Source: Streptomyces sp. CNH099 (lineage in GTDB: Bacteria > Actinomycetota > Actinomycetes > Streptomycetales > Streptomycetaceae). From it: a stretch of DNA of 64,000 nt. The notes under the pieces are model-generated. The model saw only the letters and a list, made by a program, of their open reading frames with translations, was not told where the DNA came from and searched no databases. The stretch lies in NCBI GenBank assembly GCA_000514715.1, contig AZWL01000015.1, forward strand, positions 62,001 to 126,000. The letters run 5' to 3'. Below, piece by piece: positions 60,627 through 64,000 of the stretch; position 1 is the stretch's first letter; each line of letters opens with the position of its first letter. Made by a program: the position numbers and the translations under genes.

Positions 60627-61505
60627 ATGAAGATCACCGTCACCGGAGCCACCGGACACCTCGGCCGCCTCGTCGTCGCGGCCCTGCTGGAGCAGCTGCC
60701 CGCCGAGCGGATCGCCGCCGTCGTGCGCGGCAAGGACAAGGCCGCGGACCTCGCGGCACGCGGCGTGGAGCTGCGGATCGCCGACTACGACGAGCCCGCC
60801 GCGCTCGCGGACGCCTTCCGCTCCGGCGAGCGGGTGCTGTTCATCTCGGGCAGCGAGGTGGGGCGGCGGGTGGCGCAGCACCGGGCGGTCGTCGAGGCCG
60901 CCGCGGCGGCGGGCGTCGGGCGGCTCGCGTACACCGGCATCCTCGGCGGGCCGAAGGCCGACTTCCCGCTCGCGGACGAGCACAAGGCCACCGAGCAGCT
61001 GATCCTCGGCTCCGGGCTGCCGTACGTCTTCCTGCGCAACGGCTGGTACCACGAGAACTACACCGAGCACCTCGCGCCCGTGCTCGAACACGGCGCCGTC
61101 CTCGGCAGCGCGGGCGACGGCCGGATCGCCTCCGCCGCCCGCGCCGACTACGCCGCGGCGGCGGTCGCGGTGCTGACCGGCGAGGGCCACGAGGGCCGGG
61201 CGTACGAGCTGAGCGGCGACACGGCGTGGAGCCTCCCGGAGTACGCCGCCGAGGTCGCCCGGCAGTCCGGCGCCCCCGTCGGCTACCGCGACCTGCCGCC
61301 GGACGGGCACCTGCGGGCTCTGGTCGGCGCCGGGATGCCGGAGCCGGTGGCCGAGGTGCTGGTCGGCGTCGACGCGGCGGTGTCCCGCGGGCTGCTGGCG
61401 GGGACGACGGGCGAGCTGGCCCGGCTCATCGGGCGGCCGACGACGCCGCTGGCGGAGGCGGTGGCGGCAGGGCTCGCGGCCGTACGCGACACGCCGCAGA
61501 AGTAA
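60627..61505 (+). CDS. NAD(P)H-binding quinone reductase-like protein (QorB/Qor2 type)
   Basis: A 292-residue SDR-like protein of the NmrA/QOR2 group. It has TVTGATGHLGRLVVAALLEQ at the start, RVLFISGSEVGRR and LPYVFLRNGWYHENYTEHLA. This matches NAD(P)H:quinone oxidoreductase QorB, which detoxifies quinones. Adjacent to the HxlR gene, as with qorR-qor2 in Corynebacterium. Confidence 0.87.
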   Translation: MKITVTGATGHLGRLVVAALLEQLPAERIAAVVRGKDKAADLAARGVELRIADYDEPAALADAFRSGERVLFISGSEVGRRVAQHRAVVEAAAAAGVGRLAYTGILGGPKADFPLADEHKATEQLILGSGLPYVFLRNGWYHENYTEHLAPVLEHGAVLGSAGDGRIASAARADYAAAAVAVLTGEGHEGRAYELSGDTAWSLPEYAAEVARQSGAPVGYRDLPPDGHLRALVGAGMPEPVAEVLVGVDAAVSRGLLAGTTGELARLIGRPTTPLAEAVAAGLAAVRDTPQK

Positions 61506-61601
61506 GGACCCAAATGCTGATACGAGAATGACAACCGGCTCGTCCGCCCGCTACCGTCGTCACGGCGAAGGCCGTGTGGGACGGCGGACGGGAGGGCGGC
61601 C

Positions 61602-62624
61602 GTGGGGTCATCAGGTGACGCTCCGGCGAGGTCGGCGGGCGAGGCGCGGCTCGGGCTGCTCTACGGCTTCGCCGCGTACGGCAGCTGGGGGATCATCCCG
61701 CTGTTCTGGCCGCTGCTGGAGCCCGCGAGCCCCGCGGAGATCCTGGCCAACCGGATGGTGTGGTCGCTCGTCGCCTGCGTGCTGCTCCTGCTGGTGCTGC
61801 GCCGCTGGGCGTGGATCCGGCCGCTGCTGCGCGAGCCGCGGCGGCTGGGGCTGGTCGCGGCGGCCGCGGCGACGATCACGGTCAACTGGTTCGTCTACAT
61901 CTGGGCGGTCAACTCCGGACACGTCGTCGAGGCGGCCCTCGGCTACTTCATCAACCCCCTCGTCAGCATCGCCTTCGGGGTGCTGCTGCTGCGCGAACGG
62001 CTGCGCGTCGCGCAGTGGGTCGCGGTCGCGGTGGGCGCGGCGGCGGTGGTGGTGCTGACGGTGGGGTACGGGCAGCTGCCGTGGATCGCGCTGGTGCTGG
62101 CGTTCTCCTTCGGGACGTACGGGCTGGTCAAGAAGCGGATCGGGCTGGAGGGCATCGAGTCCTTCGCGGCGGAGACGTCGGTGCAGTTCCTGCCGGCGCT
62201 GGGGTTCATGCTGCTGCTCGGCGCCCGCGGCGACGCGACGTTCCACACGGAGGGCGTGGGCCACGCGCTGCTGCTCGCGAGCTGCGGGGTGGTCACGGCG
62301 TTCCCGCTGATCTGCTTCGGCGCGGCGGCGGTGCGGCTGCCGCTGTCGACGATCGGGCTGATGCAGTACCTGGCGCCGACGCTGCAGTTCCTGCTGGGCG
62401 TGCTGTACTTCCACGAGTCGATGCCGGCGGAGCGGTGGGCGGGCTTCCTGCTGGTGTGGCTGGCGCTGGCGCTGCTCACGTACGACGCGCTGCGCACCGC
62501 GCGGCGGGGGCGGCTGGAGCTGCGCCGCGCGGAGGCGGTACAGGCGTCGGCAGCGGCGGGCGGTCCGGAACATGCGGCGGGTAAGACGGGTAAGACGACG
62601 GCGGATTCGGCCCGCTCCGCATGA
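61602..62624 (+). CDS. EamA/RarD family transporter
   Basis: A 340-residue transporter with ten membrane segments in two EamA halves. Start LLYGFAAYGSWGIIPLFWPL with ILANRMVWSLVAC is the RarD signature, and RLPLSTIGLMQYLAPTLQFL in the second half agrees. GTG 61602 has GGAGGGCGGCC upstream. The family name comes from chloramphenicol sensitivity; substrate unknown. Confidence 0.92.
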   Translation: MGSSGDAPARSAGEARLGLLYGFAAYGSWGIIPLFWPLLEPASPAEILANRMVWSLVACVLLLLVLRRWAWIRPLLREPRRLGLVAAAAATITVNWFVYIWAVNSGHVVEAALGYFINPLVSIAFGVLLLRERLRVAQWVAVAVGAAAVVVLTVGYGQLPWIALVLAFSFGTYGLVKKRIGLEGIESFAAETSVQFLPALGFMLLLGARGDATFHTEGVGHALLLASCGVVTAFPLICFGAAAVRLPLSTIGLMQYLAPTLQFLLGVLYFHESMPAERWAGFLLVWLALALLTYDALRTARRGRLELRRAEAVQASAAAGGPEHAAGKTGKTTADSARSA

Positions 62625-62691
62625 GCCGCAGCCGCGGGAGCCGCGGCGGGCTGCGAGGGGCCGGCCGGGAGGGCGCGCGTAGGCTGCGGGG

Positions 62692-64000
62692 ATGGCGGAC
62701 GAACGGGCGGGCGGGTCGAAGCTGCGGGCCCAGGTGGGGACCGCGGGGGTCATGGGCGCGCTCGCCGGGGCCGCGCTCGCCGGCGGACGGGGCGCCCGCG
62801 CGGCAGTCGGGGGCGCGGTGGCCGGGGCGGTCGGGCTCGGGGCGGCCGAGGCGGTCGCCCGGGCACGGCAGCGGCCGGGCGAGATCCCGGCGCTGTGGCA
62901 GCGGATCGCCGTCAGCGGCGCGCTGGCCGCAGCCGCGGGCTGGGCGGGCGCCCGGCTGACGGGCGCGGGCCCGGTGCCGGTGGGCACGGTGGCCGGCGCG
63001 GCGGCGGGGGTGCTGGGCGTACGCCCGCACAAGGTGGCGCTGGGCCCGGCGGTGGGGGCGGCGGTGGGCGGGGCGGTAGCGCTACGCGCGCGTGGCGGGA
63101 TCGACGTGAGTGCCCCGGCCTCTCCCCGACTTCGACCGGGCGCGCGCCGCGCGGCGGCGCGCTCGCTCGGGCGGGTGGCGCGAGAGCGGGGCACCGCCGG
63201 GACCGACCGCTCCGCAGCTGCTTATCCGTTGCGGCGTCGCGGGCGGTCCTTCCCGGGGGCGCCGGCGGGCGTCGCCGCGCGGGGTGCGGCCGTGGCGGGG
63301 GGTGCCGTCGTGGCGTTCCGGGTGGTGTCCGCGCTGGTGTTCCGGGAGGAGCAGGTCACCCTCGTCGCCGAGGACGCCACCGCCGACGACCTGCCGTTCG
63401 TCGTGCCGCTCGAAGCGCGCTCCGCGTACGTCGGGACCTCGTACGTACGCGACCTCGCCGGCGTCCTCGGCGGCACCTACACGGCGGACGCGCCCGACGT
63501 CGGCATCGTCGACTCACTCGACACGCTCGCCGGTCCCGGCTTCGACCCCGCAGCAGTGGACCCGCGGGTACGGGAGTTCTACGAGCGCACCGCCCGCTTC
63601 ACCCTCGACATCGAACCCCGCTGGCGCCTCTGGGTCCGCCCCGGCTACCTCCTCTACCGCACCCTCGTCGCCCGGCCCCTCGGCCAGGCCAACGTGCCGA
63701 TGAACCAGCGCGAGGTGCTCCGCGGCATGCGCAGCCGCATCGACACGATCACTCCCCCGCCGGCGGCCGCCGCCACCGCCGCCACCACCGCCGACGACGA
63801 CGCGCCGGCCCGGACCACGGCCGTCCGCGGCTGGATCCGGTCGTTCGCGGACACCGACGACCCCATCTACGTCGGCATCTACACCACCTACCGGCACGGC
63901 GGCCGCGGCTACGTCAGCGTCGGGTTCCCCCTCCCGCACGCCAGCTTCACCGCCACCCTCCTCCCCCGCGCCCGCCCCGGCGGCGGCCTGTCGCTCACCA
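62692..64000 (+). CDS. Glycine-zipper membrane protein with conserved C-terminal domain (truncated by window)
   Basis: An open frame of at least 436 codons running off the window. The first 150 residues are Gly/Ala/Val-rich helices (AGALAGAALAGG and later AVGAAVGGAVALR types) suited to a membrane glycine zipper. After a basic stretch the conserved part begins: ALVFREEQVTLVAEDATADD, ARSAYVGTSYVRDLAGVLGG, RPLGQANVPMNQREVLRGMR, and VRGWIRSFADTDDPIYVGIY. I recall a streptomycete protein of this layout but no function. It could be two genes, but no stop separates them. Confidence 0.7.
   Translation, partial: MADERAGGSKLRAQVGTAGVMGALAGAALAGGRGARAAVGGAVAGAVGLGAAEAVARARQRPGEIPALWQRIAVSGALAAAAGWAGARLTGAGPVPVGTVAGAAAGVLGVRPHKVALGPAVGAAVGGAVALRARGGIDVSAPASPRLRPGARRAAARSLGRVARERGTAGTDRSAAAYPLRRRGRSFPGAPAGVAARGAAVAGGAVVAFRVVSALVFREEQVTLVAEDATADDLPFVVPLEARSAYVGTSYVRDLAGVLGGTYTADAPDVGIVDSLDTLAGPGFDPAAVDPRVREFYERTARFTLDIEPRWRLWVRPGYLLYRTLVARPLGQANVPMNQREVLRGMRSRIDTITPPPAAAATAATTADDDAPARTTAVRGWIRSFADTDDPIYVGIYTTYRHGGRGYVSVGFPLPHASFTATLLPRARPGGGLSLT

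Overview
The window is very GC-rich actinobacterial chromosome with a strong C/G bias at third codon positions, GTG and TTG starts, many 1-8 bp gene overlaps, and a TTA codon saved for a regulator. Gene content and local order (secE-nusG-rplK-rplA-two lipoproteins-rplJ-rplL-rpoB; aspC; murB; rpmG with a HadA/HadB-like pair; htpX; a reduced nuo cluster; twin histidine kinases plus regulator; korA-korB) match the core of a Streptomyces or close Streptomycetaceae genome. The comparison with S. coelicolor is from memory; nothing was searched.

Left core, 1-17 kb. Transcription and translation genes run leftward: secE, nusG, L11 and L1, two paralogous lipoproteins, L10 and L7/L12, then the first two thirds of rpoB, cut by the window edge. 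The rpoB rifampicin region carries Asn where most bacteria have Ser531 (E. coli numbering). tRNA-Trp, aspartate aminotransferase, an adenosine deaminase-like enzyme, a TetR/oxidoreductase pair with its palindrome, murB, a DedA protein and a two-component system follow.

Mosaic accessory region, 17-34.5 kb. It holds an AraC-like regulator, a DHFR-fold reductase, a module of XRE-TPR regulator (TTA at codon 7), GNAT and divergent anti-sigma-type ATPase, yajQ, and tRNA-Tyr. Next come a MobA-like enzyme, a methyltransferase remnant, a large AfsR/SARP-type STAND regulator facing a DrrAB-type ABC exporter with 11-bp-phased repeats upstream, an Rrf2 regulator with an MFS exporter sharing an operator design, a SLATT-like membrane protein and an amidohydrolase. 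Several proteins here carry in-frame simple-repeat insertions.

Middle, 34.7-42 kb. tRNA-Thr, tRNA-Met, rpmG and a HadA/HadB-like pair are followed by a TetR/MFS pair with matching 18-bp operators, a YccF protein, two secreted proteins (GH43-like propeller and EEP-fold), and htpX.

Respiratory and signalling block, 42-60 kb. A leftward nuo cluster encodes A, B, C, H, I, J, K, L, M and N but no D, E, F or G. A shrunken IS200/IS605 TnpB relic sits between nuoA and nuoB. Two paralogous sensor kinases, each preceded by the same 21-bp box, share one downstream LuxR-type regulator. korA-korB encode a 2-oxoacid:ferredoxin oxidoreductase; its reduced ferredoxin could be an electron donor to a Nuo complex without the NADH module (inference).

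Right edge, 60-64 kb. A QorR-like HxlR regulator diverges from an NAD(P)H-binding reductase, followed by a RarD-type transporter and a glycine-zipper membrane protein cut by the window end.
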